Shown: in pieces, positions 43,044 to 52,188 of the stretch | How the letters are laid out: every line of letters starts with the position of its first letter | Position numbering within the stretch: the first letter of the stretch is position 1 | Origin: an uncultured Flavobacteriales bacterium | Lineage (GTDB): Bacteria > Bacteroidota > Bacteroidia > Flavobacteriales > Schleiferiaceae | Assembly (NCBI GenBank): GCA_913055685.1 | Contig: CAJXKC010000005.1 | Span: forward strand, 18,946-82,945 | Length of the DNA: 64,000 bases | Direction: 5' to 3' | Translations under genes and position numbers: made by a program | Notes under the pieces: generated by a model | What the model saw: the letters and a program-made list of their open reading frames with translations, nothing else | The model's database searches: none | Told to the model about the DNA's origin: nothing

Positions 43044-43873
43044 TTATAAATTTCCCACCAGAAGTCATCTGGTCTATGTTCTCTAAATTTTGCGTTCTTA
43101 TTTTCAACTTGAATTCCTAGCTGATCTATCGCTAAATAATGAAGTCGTAAAGCCTCATCAATTTCGTCTTTTTTAGCTTGCTGCAATCCAATTGTATTGT
43201 ATGTATGTTGCCTGTACTTGGTAGTGCAATCGCTAGTTCGGTATCCTGTAGCACCAGATTGAAGTAAACAGACATAAAACAAGTACCAATCCACTGCGAT
43301 AATTTCAGACGCGGGTCTAGGCGGCAGGTAGTCTAAAAGGTTAACAGTTATAGATGTATTTCCCAAGCCTGCAAAATTATAGGAACTCAGATGTTGCGCA
43401 GAAAAATGGCTTTCTTGCTTGAATCGTGCTTCCCATATTTTTGCTTTAAAAACCTCTCCATGCTCATCCATCAAGTCTAAATCGTTTACAACCAAAGCAT
43501 ATTTATCTAATAACTGATTGACGGTTTGTATGCGATTTGAACTCAGCCCATCGTCACTGTCCTGAAAAATAAATTTAGTAAAGGAGGTTTGTGCTAAGGC
43601 TTCCAAGCCTTTAAATCTGACTTCCATTGGGTTAAAACCGATCACATCATAAACTAAATAAGGTATTTTTAAATCTTTAAAAAAGTAGGAAGAGTTTTTC
43701 ACTCCATCGTTAAACGCTATCAAAACGAAATTTTCGGTAGTTTGTGCATTGATATCTTGCACCAAAGAATCTAAGTAAATAATTGCTGCTGGATAAATGA
43801 AAGTGACTAATAGTGTCTTAGACTGATGAGTACGCGAAAATTGCTTTAATTCAAATAATTTAATGTCTTCCAT
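43040..43873 (-). CDS. GT-A glycosyltransferase-like protein
   Basis: 277 residues. Weak GT2 pattern: LLVTFIYPAAIIYLDSLVQDINAQT, VLIAFNDG and KFIFQDSDDGLSSNRIQTV (DxD-type motif at about 105), then MDEHGEVFKAKIW. Inserted between the LegH-like acetyltransferase and synthase genes and overlapping the latter by four bases. It may transfer the nonulosonic acid or a neighbouring sugar; specificity unknown. Confidence 0.65.
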   Translation of the reverse strand: MEDIKLFELKQFSRTHQSKTLLVTFIYPAAIIYLDSLVQDINAQTTENFVLIAFNDGVKNSSYFFKDLKIPYLVYDVIGFNPMEVRFKGLEALAQTSFTKFIFQDSDDGLSSNRIQTVNQLLDKYALVVNDLDLMDEHGEVFKAKIWEARFKQESHFSAQHLSSYNFAGLGNTSITVNLLDYLPPRPASEIIAVDWYLFYVCLLQSGATGYRTSDCTTKYRQHTYNTIGLQQAKKDEIDEALRLHYLAIDQLGIQVENKNAKFREHRPDDFWWEIYN

Positions 43874-43923
43874 GATTGACTATTAATTTCTGCAGTAACA
43901 AAAATTTTACGGCCTTTCTCTAG

Positions 43924-44571
43924 TCATTTCTTTATTAGCTGCTTTGCAGGCACTCCGACCATTAGCATATTATCACCAACATTTTTATTTACCATACTTG
44001 ATGCTCCGAAAATATTATTTGACCCAATTGATATTTCTTGCAATATGGTAGCATTTGTGCCTATAAGGTTACAATCCTTAATGATCACCGAACCACTAAT
44101 ATTCGCACCAGGATTAAAAATATTAAAGTCACCTATTTTAGTATCGTGACCCACTGTTGAGTTTAGATTAAAGACATTAAAACTTCCTATTTGTACGTCA
44201 ACCGTTAAAATACATCCAGAAGTAATAATATTACCTTGTCCCAAAATAAATGACGAATAATGAAGTTCAACATTTGGATGAATCAAGTTTGGGAAGTGAA
44301 ATCCTTCAAATCGTTTATACACTCGCTTCAACACCGTTGGGTCACCAATACCAAAGAAGATTTCAATATCGTCTGAATGAGAATTATTTTCTAAAAACCA
44401 ATCTTCATCAATTACTGGAAACTGCTTTCCACCTATGGCAACAGAATTGCTTTCTGGTTTATAATCTATAAAGCCTGAAAAAATAACTTCATCCTGATTT
44501 AAAACCCTTTGCGATAGAAATAAAACTTCTTTCGCAAAACCTCCGTTTCCTATTATATAGATCTTTTTCAT
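43924..44571 (-). CDS. PglD/NeuD-family sugar N-acetyltransferase (LegH-like)
   Basis: 215 residues. N-terminal Rossmann part with KIYIIGNGGFAKEV (2-15), C-terminal left-handed beta-helix (ILGQGNIITSGCILTVDVQIGSFNVFNLNSTVGHDTKIGDF...), where the His in GHD is the expected base. Acetylates the 4-amino sugar made by the aminotransferase encoded next to it, as PglD and LegH do. Overlaps that gene by four bases. Confidence 0.87.
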   Translation of the reverse strand: MKKIYIIGNGGFAKEVLFLSQRVLNQDEVIFSGFIDYKPESNSVAIGGKQFPVIDEDWFLENNSHSDDIEIFFGIGDPTVLKRVYKRFEGFHFPNLIHPNVELHYSSFILGQGNIITSGCILTVDVQIGSFNVFNLNSTVGHDTKIGDFNIFNPGANISGSVIIKDCNLIGTNATILQEISIGSNNIFGASSMVNKNVGDNMLMVGVPAKQLIKK

Positions 44572-45713
44572 ATCACACTACTTGGTATATTCACAATTCG
44601 TTCTTCCAAAAACTTTGCATTAGTTTGCTCATCACGCTGACAATTATCGTACATCGGCAAACTATACATCAACTGCCAAATGGGTCTAGTCATTACCCCT
44701 TTCGCATTAGTTTCTTTCAAAAAGGAGTCGCGATCTACACGGCTCTCTAATTGCACAGAAATTAACCAATGATTCCATTGGGTGGTGGTTTCAGGAACGG
44801 GCACTAAATTTAAATCCGCCTCAACTAAGGCTTCTTTGTAAGCCGAATAAACAGCAGACTTCGATTGGCGGTAGGCTTCCAGTTTTTCAAATTGCGCCAA
44901 TAATAAGGCAGCATTCACATTTGGCATCCTGAAGTTGAAAGCCAATTCATCATGATAATACTCAAAGGGATGTGGCCTTTTTGCCGTCGTTGTAATATAC
45001 TTTGCCTTTAGGCCTAATTCTTCCTGATTGGTCACGATTAAACCACCTCCACCAGAGGTGATAATCTTATTTCCATTAAAGGAGAAAGTTCCTATTTGCC
45101 CGAAACTACCGGCAGATTTCCCATCCATAAAGGACCCTAAAGCCTCGGCCGCATCCTCTACCAAAGGAAGGCCCCATTCATCACATATCTTTTTAATTTC
45201 TGAAATACGACATAAGAAACCAAAGGTATGCATGGGTAAAACGGCAGCGATTCGCGCTCCCGTCTTCTTATTAATCACTTTATCTCCTTGTCGATCCCCA
45301 AACTCTTCTAGGAAGTTCTTTAAAGCGGTAGGCGACATACCCATCGTATCTCGATCCACATCTACGAAAACGGGCTGCGCCCCATTGTAGGCAATAGAAT
45401 TTGCTGTAGCTACAAAAGTAAGCGCCTGTGTGATTACCTCTTCACCGGGTCTTACCCCAACCAATCGTAATGCAACTTGCATCGCGGCTGTACCGTTTAC
45501 CACGGCGACAGCCTTCTTAGTTTTAGTGTATGACGCACCGAAAGTTTCCACCGCATCGACGTACTTACCCACTGAGGAAACAAAAGTGGAATCAATAGTC
45601 TCTATAAGATATTCCTTTTCACGACCACTAAAAACCGGGGCGTGAAGCGGGATGAATTCACTCGCCTCTTGGTAAATATCTCTTACTTTTTGAATGAACA
45701 GAGCGCTTTTCAT
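44568..45713 (-). CDS. DegT/DnrJ/EryC1 aminotransferase (LegC-like)
   Basis: 381 residues. PLP-dependent sugar aminotransferase: AVVNGTAAMQVALRLVGV, VTQALTFVATANSI-type phosphate site, PLVEDAAEALGS (Asp187) and the Schiff-base lysine in FSFNGNKIITSGGGG (Lys216). The N-terminal extension EFIPLHAPVFSGREKEYL is typical of LegC. Converts a 4-keto-6-deoxy hexosamine to the 4-amino sugar. Lies directly after the LegB-like dehydratase (one-base gap). Confidence 0.9.
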   Translation of the reverse strand: MKSALFIQKVRDIYQEASEFIPLHAPVFSGREKEYLIETIDSTFVSSVGKYVDAVETFGASYTKTKKAVAVVNGTAAMQVALRLVGVRPGEEVITQALTFVATANSIAYNGAQPVFVDVDRDTMGMSPTALKNFLEEFGDRQGDKVINKKTGARIAAVLPMHTFGFLCRISEIKKICDEWGLPLVEDAAEALGSFMDGKSAGSFGQIGTFSFNGNKIITSGGGGLIVTNQEELGLKAKYITTTAKRPHPFEYYHDELAFNFRMPNVNAALLLAQFEKLEAYRQSKSAVYSAYKEALVEADLNLVPVPETTTQWNHWLISVQLESRVDRDSFLKETNAKGVMTRPIWQLMYSLPMYDNCQRDEQTNAKFLEERIVNIPSSVI

Positions 45714-45714
45714 C

Positions 45715-46905
45715 TCACATCTTGCTATCTAAATACTTTCCCTTTTCTTGATGACCAAAATCTGGAATCATTTCATGAAAAAGCTTGACTACACCCTCTT
45801 TAGTCCAACTCCTCTTATCTCTAATCTCATTCACTCTGGTCAAGAAAAAGTCCAATTGACCGCCCGAGTCTGCTAAACCATTCTTAACTATCCCCAGATT
45901 ATCAAATCTTTGAAGATCCAGCGTTTCTTTATCTGTAAAAAACTCTTCATAATCCTTTTCACCCGTTGTGTCAGAAGGCGTAAATAAGCAAGGCCATTGT
46001 CCCTTTTGGGGCAACTTTTTAACCAAGTCTCGCGCCTCATCTTCCGACGAACATTCATACGCATCATAGCCCCGCGACTTGAGGTAACGTTTGGCTATTT
46101 CCGAAAAGGTAATGAGCTGTAAATCATCACTCGGTTTGGGAAAGAAAATATCCCTGTTCTCTCCCAAAAGGGTGGAAAGAAGGCAAAGTTCACCAGACTC
46201 TTGAGGCGTCACAAAATAGCGCCTTACGTCATTGGGTGCTACAATGGGCTGGTTCTTCTGTAAGCGCTGATTAAAACCATGCAATAAAGATCCGTCTGAA
46301 AAAGCTACATTGGCAAATCGCGCTGTGGAAATCGGAATATCTTGACTTTCACGCATCAAGAACATTTCCATGATACGCTTTGAGCCCCCCATCATATTCA
46401 CTGGATTAGCCGCTTTATCCGTACTTACACAGAAATACTTCTTTACACCCGCCTGTTTACTTTGCTGAATGGTCTTTAAAGTATTAAGGATATTTACCTC
46501 AATCATTCGCATCAAAGTGAAGGGGTCCTTCTCGCTACGTACATGCTTCAAGGCCGAAAGATTCAAGACATAATCATATTGACCATCCGCCTCAATAAAA
46601 GCATCGTACTGCCAAGAGCCAATATCCAGTGCAAAAGTTTGAAAGTCTCCATCAATATAACCATAGGAGCTGCGTATGTCTCTGACCAGCTCCACCAAGT
46701 TATTTTCGGAAATATCAACCGCGTGCAATTTTTGTGGATCGCGCTTGAAAATCTCTTTAGTCACTGCTTGACCAATAGAGCCCGCAGCACCAATTACTAA
46801 AAATCGAGAAGCTCTTACGGTAGACCTCAACCTTTCTTCATTTTGACTAATATCGACATTCAGAAGGGCCTTTTGACGACCAATGATATTTAGAAAGGTA
46901 CTCAT
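45715..46905 (-). CDS. NDP-N-acetylglucosamine 4,6-dehydratase (LegB/FlaA1-like)
   Basis: 396 residues. Extended SDR of the FlaA1/CapD/PglF group: nucleotide-binding GAAGSIGQ (39-46), HAVDISENNL, NLSALKHVRSEKDP, and the catalytic STDKAANPVNMMGGSKR (161-177), which replaces the usual YxxxK. About 35 residues before the Rossmann loop are characteristic of LegB. It makes the 4-keto-6-deoxy sugar used by the adjacent aminotransferase. Shares one base with the upstream dehydrogenase gene. Confidence 0.9.
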   Translation of the reverse strand: MSTFLNIIGRQKALLNVDISQNEERLRSTVRASRFLVIGAAGSIGQAVTKEIFKRDPQKLHAVDISENNLVELVRDIRSSYGYIDGDFQTFALDIGSWQYDAFIEADGQYDYVLNLSALKHVRSEKDPFTLMRMIEVNILNTLKTIQQSKQAGVKKYFCVSTDKAANPVNMMGGSKRIMEMFLMRESQDIPISTARFANVAFSDGSLLHGFNQRLQKNQPIVAPNDVRRYFVTPQESGELCLLSTLLGENRDIFFPKPSDDLQLITFSEIAKRYLKSRGYDAYECSSEDEARDLVKKLPQKGQWPCLFTPSDTTGEKDYEEFFTDKETLDLQRFDNLGIVKNGLADSGGQLDFFLTRVNEIRDKRSWTKEGVVKLFHEMIPDFGHQEKGKYLDSKM

Positions 46906-48209
46906 TATAGTCTCGAATCTACTAAGTGTCTTGGTAAAAAATCTTTTGCATCGAAAACTACTGTGTCTGTTTGTTTCAAACTATCAAAGTCCAATTCCTT
47001 AAACTGTTGATGAGAAACGGCTAAAATAACAGCATTGTAATGTTTTAGATCTGGTTTGATCTCTAGGATATCTATTTGATACTCATGGCCTACCTCCTGA
47101 CTGTTTGCCCAAGGGTCATATATATCAACCTCTAAACCAAATTGAACTAACTCCTTGTAGATATCCACTACCTTAGTATTTCTTATATCTGGGCAGTTCT
47201 CCTTAAAGGTCACACCTAAAATCAGGGCTTTGGAACTCCTGATCTTAAGATCCTTCTGCATCATTAATTTGACCACTTTATTTGCCACAAACATGCCCAT
47301 ATTGTCATTCACCCTTCGTCCGGATAAAATAACTGCCGGGTGGTAACCTAAAGACTCTGCTTTGTGTGCCAAATAATAGGGGTCTACACTTATACAATGC
47401 CCGCCTACCAAACCAGGTTTGTAATTAAGAAAGTTCCATTTCGTTCCCGCTGCTGCTAACACATCATTCGTGTCAATTCCAATACGATCAAATATCAAGG
47501 CTAACTCATTCACAAAAGAGATATTCACGTCCCTTTGAGCATTTTCGATTGCTTTACTCGCCTCTGCTACCTTCATATTTGGAGCCATATGAGTTCCCGC
47601 CGTAATAATAGAAGCATACAAATCGTTAACAAATTTTGCTGCTTCAGGTGTAGAACCACTTGTTACCTTTACAATTTTTGTAAGGGTATTCACCTTATCA
47701 CCTGGGTTGATGCGCTCGGGTGAATAGCCTGCAAAAAAATCTTCATTAAACTTTAAGCCAGATTCCGCTTCCAACAGAGGCACACATTCCTCCTCGGTAC
47801 AACCAGGGTAAGTGGTTGACTCATAAATCACCACATCACTAGACTTCAAAACCTTCCCTAGCATCCGAGAAGCACTGCGCAAAGGACCCAAATCAGGGGC
47901 TTTGAACTGATCGATGGGCGTAGGAACGGTGACGATGTAAACATTACATTCGGAGATATCCGCCAAGGCGTCAGAAATATAGAGTCCACCTTGGTCTTTT
48001 AACTCAACGAGATTTGCTCTTAGGTTTTCGCTTAAATCGTGATCGGTAACCTCCAAAGTATCATCGTGTCCGTTCCTGAGCTTCTCTACTCTCTTCTTAT
48101 TGATATCAAATCCGACAGTGGGATACTTCTTCGCAAATTCTACCGCTAAAGGCAAACCGACATAGCCTTGACCAATTACAGCAATCTTTGCATTTTCTAA
48201 CTGCAACAT
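46905..48209 (-). CDS. Nucleotide-sugar 6-dehydrogenase (WbpA/TviB-like)
   Basis: 434 residues. NAD loop IAVIGQGYVGLPLA (9-22), VTVPTPIDQFKAPDLGPLRSAS, YESTTYPGCTEEECVP and catalytic Cys272 in GLVGGHCISVDPYYL. The sequence is of the UDP-HexNAc type (TviB/WbpA) rather than UDP-glucose dehydrogenase, oxidising C6 to a uronic acid. With the WbpB-, WbpD- and WbpI-like genes elsewhere in the window it could supply a diacetamido-uronic acid. First structural gene of the minus-strand locus, 10 bases after the regulator gene. Confidence 0.9.
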   Translation of the reverse strand: MLQLENAKIAVIGQGYVGLPLAVEFAKKYPTVGFDINKKRVEKLRNGHDDTLEVTDHDLSENLRANLVELKDQGGLYISDALADISECNVYIVTVPTPIDQFKAPDLGPLRSASRMLGKVLKSSDVVIYESTTYPGCTEEECVPLLEAESGLKFNEDFFAGYSPERINPGDKVNTLTKIVKVTSGSTPEAAKFVNDLYASIITAGTHMAPNMKVAEASKAIENAQRDVNISFVNELALIFDRIGIDTNDVLAAAGTKWNFLNYKPGLVGGHCISVDPYYLAHKAESLGYHPAVILSGRRVNDNMGMFVANKVVKLMMQKDLKIRSSKALILGVTFKENCPDIRNTKVVDIYKELVQFGLEVDIYDPWANSQEVGHEYQIDILEIKPDLKHYNAVILAVSHQQFKELDFDSLKQTDTVVFDAKDFLPRHLVDSRL

Positions 48210-48219
48210 AACTTGGTAT

Positions 48220-48747
48220 TTATTTTTGCCAAATCAACAAATGACTCCGTTGATTCAGCATTTTCTCAATTTCTATTTCTGTTTTAAAATGCGCGTAACG
48301 AATCTTACGCTCGATCTCTTTCTCCGCCTTATTAATTAAGGCTAAAAGATAATCTAAATTCAAATCCGAAGCTTGGATAAAGAGATCAATAATCCCCGAA
48401 TCGCGGCCTTCGGCATAATCACCTACTAAATAGACCGCTTCTACTTCACCTAAACGCTCAGTAATATTATCCACGATCTTATCAAGCCCCACATACTTCA
48501 TTACCAAGCCGTGTAAGTTCTCAAATAAAGGATGCTTGCGGTTAGCCGTATACACTTTTTTGTTCCCCTCACTTTCGGATGACAACATCCCCGCTTCCTC
48601 GAACTTATTCAGCTCCAAGCGTATGGCATTAGTACTCTCCCCAAATTCCTGCTCTAGGCTACGCAAATAGCCCTTGGCATTGGCATTCAGAAAGAATTTC
48701 AATAATAATTTAACGCGGGTTTTGGAGGAGATGAGGGTCTCTAGCAT
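48220..48747 (-). CDS. Winged-helix regulator with nucleotidyltransferase-like domain
   Basis: 175 residues. The N-terminal half is a winged helix (TRVKLLLKFFLNANAKGYLRSLEQEFGESTNAIRLELNKFEEAGMLSS, split here over about 10-58). The C-terminal half resembles the MNT nucleotidyltransferase fold (EAVYLVGDYAEGRDSGIIDLFIQ), but the GSxxxG...DxD site is degenerate (GDYAEGRDSGIIDLFI), so catalysis is doubtful. First gene of the polysaccharide operon, so probably its transcriptional regulator. Similar proteins often head such loci in Bacteroidota. Confidence 0.78.
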   Translation of the reverse strand: MLETLISSKTRVKLLLKFFLNANAKGYLRSLEQEFGESTNAIRLELNKFEEAGMLSSESEGNKKVYTANRKHPLFENLHGLVMKYVGLDKIVDNITERLGEVEAVYLVGDYAEGRDSGIIDLFIQASDLNLDYLLALINKAEKEIERKIRYAHFKTEIEIEKMLNQRSHLLIWQK

Positions 48748-49292
48748 GGAATGTGGAAGGAAGAGAAGTGGTAAGTAGGATTCATTAGCGAAGATTTATC
48801 TTGGAATAGCCCAGGAGCGCAGAGGCTCAGATTTCAGTTTGGCTTGGTTTTCATTCGTAGACATTTCATCAGATTTAGAACCATCTGTCTCAAATCTCAC
48901 ATCTAACGTCTCAAGTCTGCCACCCTTCGGGTGGCATGGCTCCGCCTGGTCAATCCCACCCTCCTCATAGACAAAGAACAGCAGCAGGTTAACGACGGCT
49001 TGGTTAATAATGAGTAATTATTCTACTCAAAGACAAAATTATACACGGAAGAGGAATATGCAAATGATTGGAGATGAATTTTTCGATAACTCAAGGTAAA
49101 AGCACAGGAGCGGAGAAGCTCAGAGGTACAGGGACAAAGGGGCTCAGGAGCGCAGAAGCTCAGAAGCTCAGAGAATTAGGCGTCAGACGGGGCGAAGATT
49201 TTTTACTGTATCGTTAGTAGGAAATAGCTAATAAACGCTTTAGGGGAAGTTGTAATGAATAAGAAATTCAATTTTTGGGTAAATCTATTATT
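48748..49292. repeat. Repeat region before the first four-helix-bundle gene
   Basis: No gene. Units such as CCAGGAGCGCAGAGGCTCAG (48811-48830), ATCTCACATCTAACGTCTCAAG, GCCACCCTTCGGGTGGC (hairpin near 48918-48934), then from 49103 to 49178 purine-rich octamer-like units (GGAGCGGAGAAGCTCAG, GGGCTCAGGAGCGCAG). The segment 49114-49134 is a perfect 21-bp inverted match to 49697-49717 beyond the next gene. Confidence 0.75.
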
Positions 49293-49652
49293 ATGTCTGA
49301 TTTTAAATTCGAACAACTGGAAGTTTGGCAGACGGCCATTAAATTAAGCTCTGATCTTTTTGACTTGACTGATAAACCAGCTCTAAAAAGTAATTATCGT
49401 TTCTCAAATCAATTAAACGGGGCAACCATGAGTATTACGAATAACATCGCTGAAGGCTCAGGTGCTGCTTCAAAAAAAGAATTCGCACGCTACTTATCTA
49501 TTGCCCGTTCCTTAGTATTTGAGGTAAGCAACATTCTTTTCCTGTTCCAAAACCGAGGCATCATTACAGAAAAGGAAAGGTTAGCCTATTACCAAAAACT
49601 CCTAATACTCAGCAAGAATCTTTACTTCCTACGTAAAAGTCTCCTTTCGTAG
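49293..49652 (+). CDS. Four-helix-bundle protein, 23S rRNA IVS (S23) family, copy 1
   Basis: 119 residues, the family's normal length, from Met at 49293 (MSDFKFEQLEVWQTAIKLS). Core signature FSNQLNGATMSITNNIAEGSGAASKKEFARYLSIARS followed by EVSNILFL. The family was first seen as the ORF in intervening sequences of 23S rRNA; related Avd proteins assist diversity-generating retroelements, but no reverse transcriptase is in this window. Function unknown. A paralogue lies at 57838-58215. Inverted repeat arrays flank both copies, so the gene may be part of a mobile or repeat-associated element. No other gene is close enough to form an operon. Confidence 0.9.
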   Translation: MSDFKFEQLEVWQTAIKLSSDLFDLTDKPALKSNYRFSNQLNGATMSITNNIAEGSGAASKKEFARYLSIARSLVFEVSNILFLFQNRGIITEKERLAYYQKLLILSKNLYFLRKSLLS

Positions 49653-49691
49653 GCCATCAGCCAAAATCAATAAATTACAACCCCTACACCC

Positions 49692-49885
49692 CTGCATCCC
49701 TGTACCTCTGAGCTTCTGAGCCCCTGTGCCTCTGCGCTCCTGTGCTCCTGAGCTTCTGCACTTCTGAGCCTTTCAACTTCTGTGCTTCTGAGCCCCTGTA
49801 CCCCTGAGCTTCTGTGCCCCTGTGCCCCTGTGCTTCTGTGCCCCTCTGCTCCTGCGCTTCTGCGCCCCTGCGCTCCTGAGCTTTC
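49692..49885. repeat. Array of about 24 degenerate octamers
   Basis: Consecutive 8-bp units with consensus TGNGCYYC, for example TGAGCTTC, TGAGCCCC, TGTGCCTC, TGCGCTCC, TGTGCTCC. Nearly every unit differs, yet the phase of eight is kept over about 190 bp. Base 3 is A, T or C and bases 6-7 are C or T. The complementary purine-rich array lies on the other side of the four-helix-bundle gene (49103-49178). Confidence 0.85.
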
Positions 49886-49892
49886 CATTTCC

Positions 49893-49900
49893 TACCTTTG
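49893..49900 (+). promoter_or_regulatory. Candidate -7 element of the Wzi/RemB-like gene
   Basis: TACCTTTG, 21 bases before the ATG at 49922, fits TAnnTTTG. The -33 position falls at the end of the octamer array. Confidence 0.55.
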
Positions 49901-49921
49901 CCCAAACTCACAAGCTCCCCT

Positions 49922-51532
49922 ATGCTACGTCGTCTTAGCGTTCTTATTCTCTTCTTTGCGACCTTCGCGTCTGCCCTGGCCCAATCTAACTTGTACCTCT
50001 TCCGCCCTCTAAACTGGGAAGAAAAGGCCTACAGCCATTTGGCCCAAGATAGTCTAGCCCACAGTTCCATCTGGCCGCAGAAGACCAATGCCTTAGACTA
50101 TAAAACCGAATACAGTTTGGTAAAACCATACGACTATAGTGGGAATTCGAAAGTTTTAAACTGGCTGCTCAATGCGGGAATGTACCATAGCTTCATTCGG
50201 GTGGAAGACCAAGACTACAGCCTGCAAATCAACCCGCTCTTTCATTTGCAATTGGGTAGAGCTGGAAATAGCAACACTTATTACAATGCTCGGGGGGTGC
50301 AGGTGGAAGGACGCATTGGCTCTAAATTCTATTACCAAGGAACTTTCATTGAACAACAGGCGCGTTTTGCGGACTATTTACATGAGTATTACCGCGACAA
50401 GCGCAGTACTATGGGTTGGGTGATGCACCGTACCATGGACAATGGGGATTTTGATTTTCCGTATTCAGTGGGGCAAATTGCCTATGAGCCTTCGAAACAT
50501 TTTACTTTTAGCCTCGGGCATGGCAATCATTTCTTTGGCGATGGCTACCGCTCTATATTCCTCAGTGACCATACCGCGCCTTATGGCTTCTTCCGCATCG
50601 AAACGCAATTCTGGAAGCTGAAATACATCAACCTCTACGGCTTAATGAACGACATCAATCCCCTGCATGCGAGTCCGGGGGGGATATACGCCCAAAAGTT
50701 TTTAAGCGCCCATTACCTGAGTTGGGACGTAACCGATAAACTGAGTTTGCAAATCTTCGAAAGCTTTGTACAAGGCTCCGACACCACCGGCGAAGCCCAA
50801 GGATTCGATTGGAATTTCGCCAATCCTATCATCCTCTACCGCGCTATTGAAGCGAACCGTGGTTTCCGTATCGGCAATACCATGTTGGGCTTTGGCGCCA
50901 GCTATAAACTGAGTCCGAAACTTCAATTCTACGGACAACTGGCCATAGATGATTTTCAATTGGCAGCCCTCCAGCAAATCAGCGAGGGCCACTGGCTCAA
51001 TTTCTTTGGCACCCAATTGGGGATTAAATCGGTAGAACCCTTCGATCTCAAGGGACTCTTCCTCCTGGCGGAATTCAACCAAGCGCGTCCCTTCACCTAT
51101 CAGCACCGTTCTACCTTCACCAATTACGAGCACCAGGGCTTGCCCCTCGCTCATCCTTGGGAAACGAATTTCCGTGAGTTCCTGATTCGCTTCTTCTACA
51201 AATACGACCGTTGGGAAGTAGCTCTTAATGCCAATTATGGCTTCCGCGGCCTCGATACAGCCGGACTCAATTTTGGCAATGACATCCGCCGCTCCTACGA
51301 TGATCGCCCCCCCTTCGAATTGGGTTATTTCCTCGGTGGTCCCCTGCGGGAAAACCTCTTTCATAGTCAGGTTTCCCTCGCCTATATTCTAAACCCCGTG
51401 ACCAACCTCCGCGCCGAAGTTTCCTACACTTACCGCAACCAACAATTTGCCGATCAAAGCACGACCGTGACCCATTGGTTTAATATAGGGATACGCACCG
51501 CGATACATTGGGGCTATCAGGATGTATTTTAG
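49922..51532 (+). CDS. Wzi/RemB-like outer-membrane beta-barrel
   Basis: 536 residues from ATG 49922 (signal peptide MLRRLSVLILFFATFASALAQ). The mature part alternates beta strands ending in aromatic residues, as in outer-membrane barrels. FSLGHGNHFFGDGYRSIFLSDHTAPYGFFRIETQFWKLKYINLYG (split around residue 200-245) is the hallmark region of the capsule-assembly Wzi group and of the gliding protein RemB of Flavobacterium. Wzi anchors capsule to the cell surface; RemB takes part in motility on polysaccharide. Near a large polysaccharide locus, either fits. It is transcribed alone and ends exactly at the border of a repeat element. Confidence 0.8.
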   Translation: MLRRLSVLILFFATFASALAQSNLYLFRPLNWEEKAYSHLAQDSLAHSSIWPQKTNALDYKTEYSLVKPYDYSGNSKVLNWLLNAGMYHSFIRVEDQDYSLQINPLFHLQLGRAGNSNTYYNARGVQVEGRIGSKFYYQGTFIEQQARFADYLHEYYRDKRSTMGWVMHRTMDNGDFDFPYSVGQIAYEPSKHFTFSLGHGNHFFGDGYRSIFLSDHTAPYGFFRIETQFWKLKYINLYGLMNDINPLHASPGGIYAQKFLSAHYLSWDVTDKLSLQIFESFVQGSDTTGEAQGFDWNFANPIILYRAIEANRGFRIGNTMLGFGASYKLSPKLQFYGQLAIDDFQLAALQQISEGHWLNFFGTQLGIKSVEPFDLKGLFLLAEFNQARPFTYQHRSTFTNYEHQGLPLAHPWETNFREFLIRFFYKYDRWEVALNANYGFRGLDTAGLNFGNDIRRSYDDRPPFELGYFLGGPLRENLFHSQVSLAYILNPVTNLRAEVSYTYRNQQFADQSTTVTHWFNIGIRTAIHWGYQDVF

Positions 51533-52188
51533 CCCTTAGGCAGGGCAAGCCGGTGTTCTTTTAGAAAGAACCAAAACTATTGCCCTCAGCCCGGGCGGGG
51601 CTTCGTTCTTTTCTCTTGAAAGAAAAGAACCAAAAGTTCAAGGCTCCTATTTGCTCACTTCTAAAACCTTGTAAAAGGCAAGTTCAGGGAACGAGCTCCT
51701 TCGTCGCTTTCCCCTTCACTAAGCCTTTTACCGCAGTTTTCTTGTTCTCAAATAGAGGCCGGTCCTGTCACCCGTGATGAATCTCGAATAGTATGAAAAG
51801 TCTAACTACCATTAAAGATGGGAGAATTGATTCCGCTTACAGATTAAAGATTGCGGGTATCGGGACCGGCATTGCCTTTTGACCCGTAGTATGCCAGCTT
51901 GAGAGCGACCAGTAAAAAACGCTGTTTGAGCGCAGCGAGTTCGTTTTTTACAAGCGAACAAGCGCCAGCGGACAAGGGAGAAAGGCCAGCCTTGATTTTT
52001 TTTGGAGCTTTTTTTGATCAAGCAAAAAAAGCGGGAAAAGAAAAAAGGGTTTTCAAGTATAGAATACTTCTTCATCAAGGCAACCGAGGAACGCGGTGAG
52101 GAGCCTGCCTGCCGGCAGGCTCACAAACTCCTTAAAAAAATAGTATTGTCGTTTGTAAAAGTATCGAAGGCCTGCCCTGCCATAGGGC
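51532..52188. mobile_element. Non-coding element with terminal inverted repeats, third full copy
   Basis: About 657 bp from GCCCTTAGGCAGGGCAAGCC to the inverted GGCCTGCCCTGCCATAGGGC; the left end overlaps the last base of the barrel gene's stop codon. The interior holds GACCAGTAAAAAACGCTGTT with GCGCAGCGAGTTCG, AAGGCCAGCCTTGATTTTTT and GGCAACCGAGGAACGC, matching the other copies. The palindrome CCTGCCTGCCGGCAGG (about 52105-52120) interrupts a GAG/CTCACAAAC sequence that is continuous in the copy at 21.7 kb. Further TIR-like pieces (CCGTCCGGCCCGAGGGC, GCCGTCAGGGCTAAGGGC, GCCTGTCCTGCCATAGGAC) follow to 52335. Confidence 0.7.

Noticed and set aside
49667..49911. Minus-strand frames encoding Ser/Gly/Arg-rich repeats
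   Set aside because: They are translations of the degenerate octamer array, which is open in several frames because of its 8-bp period.
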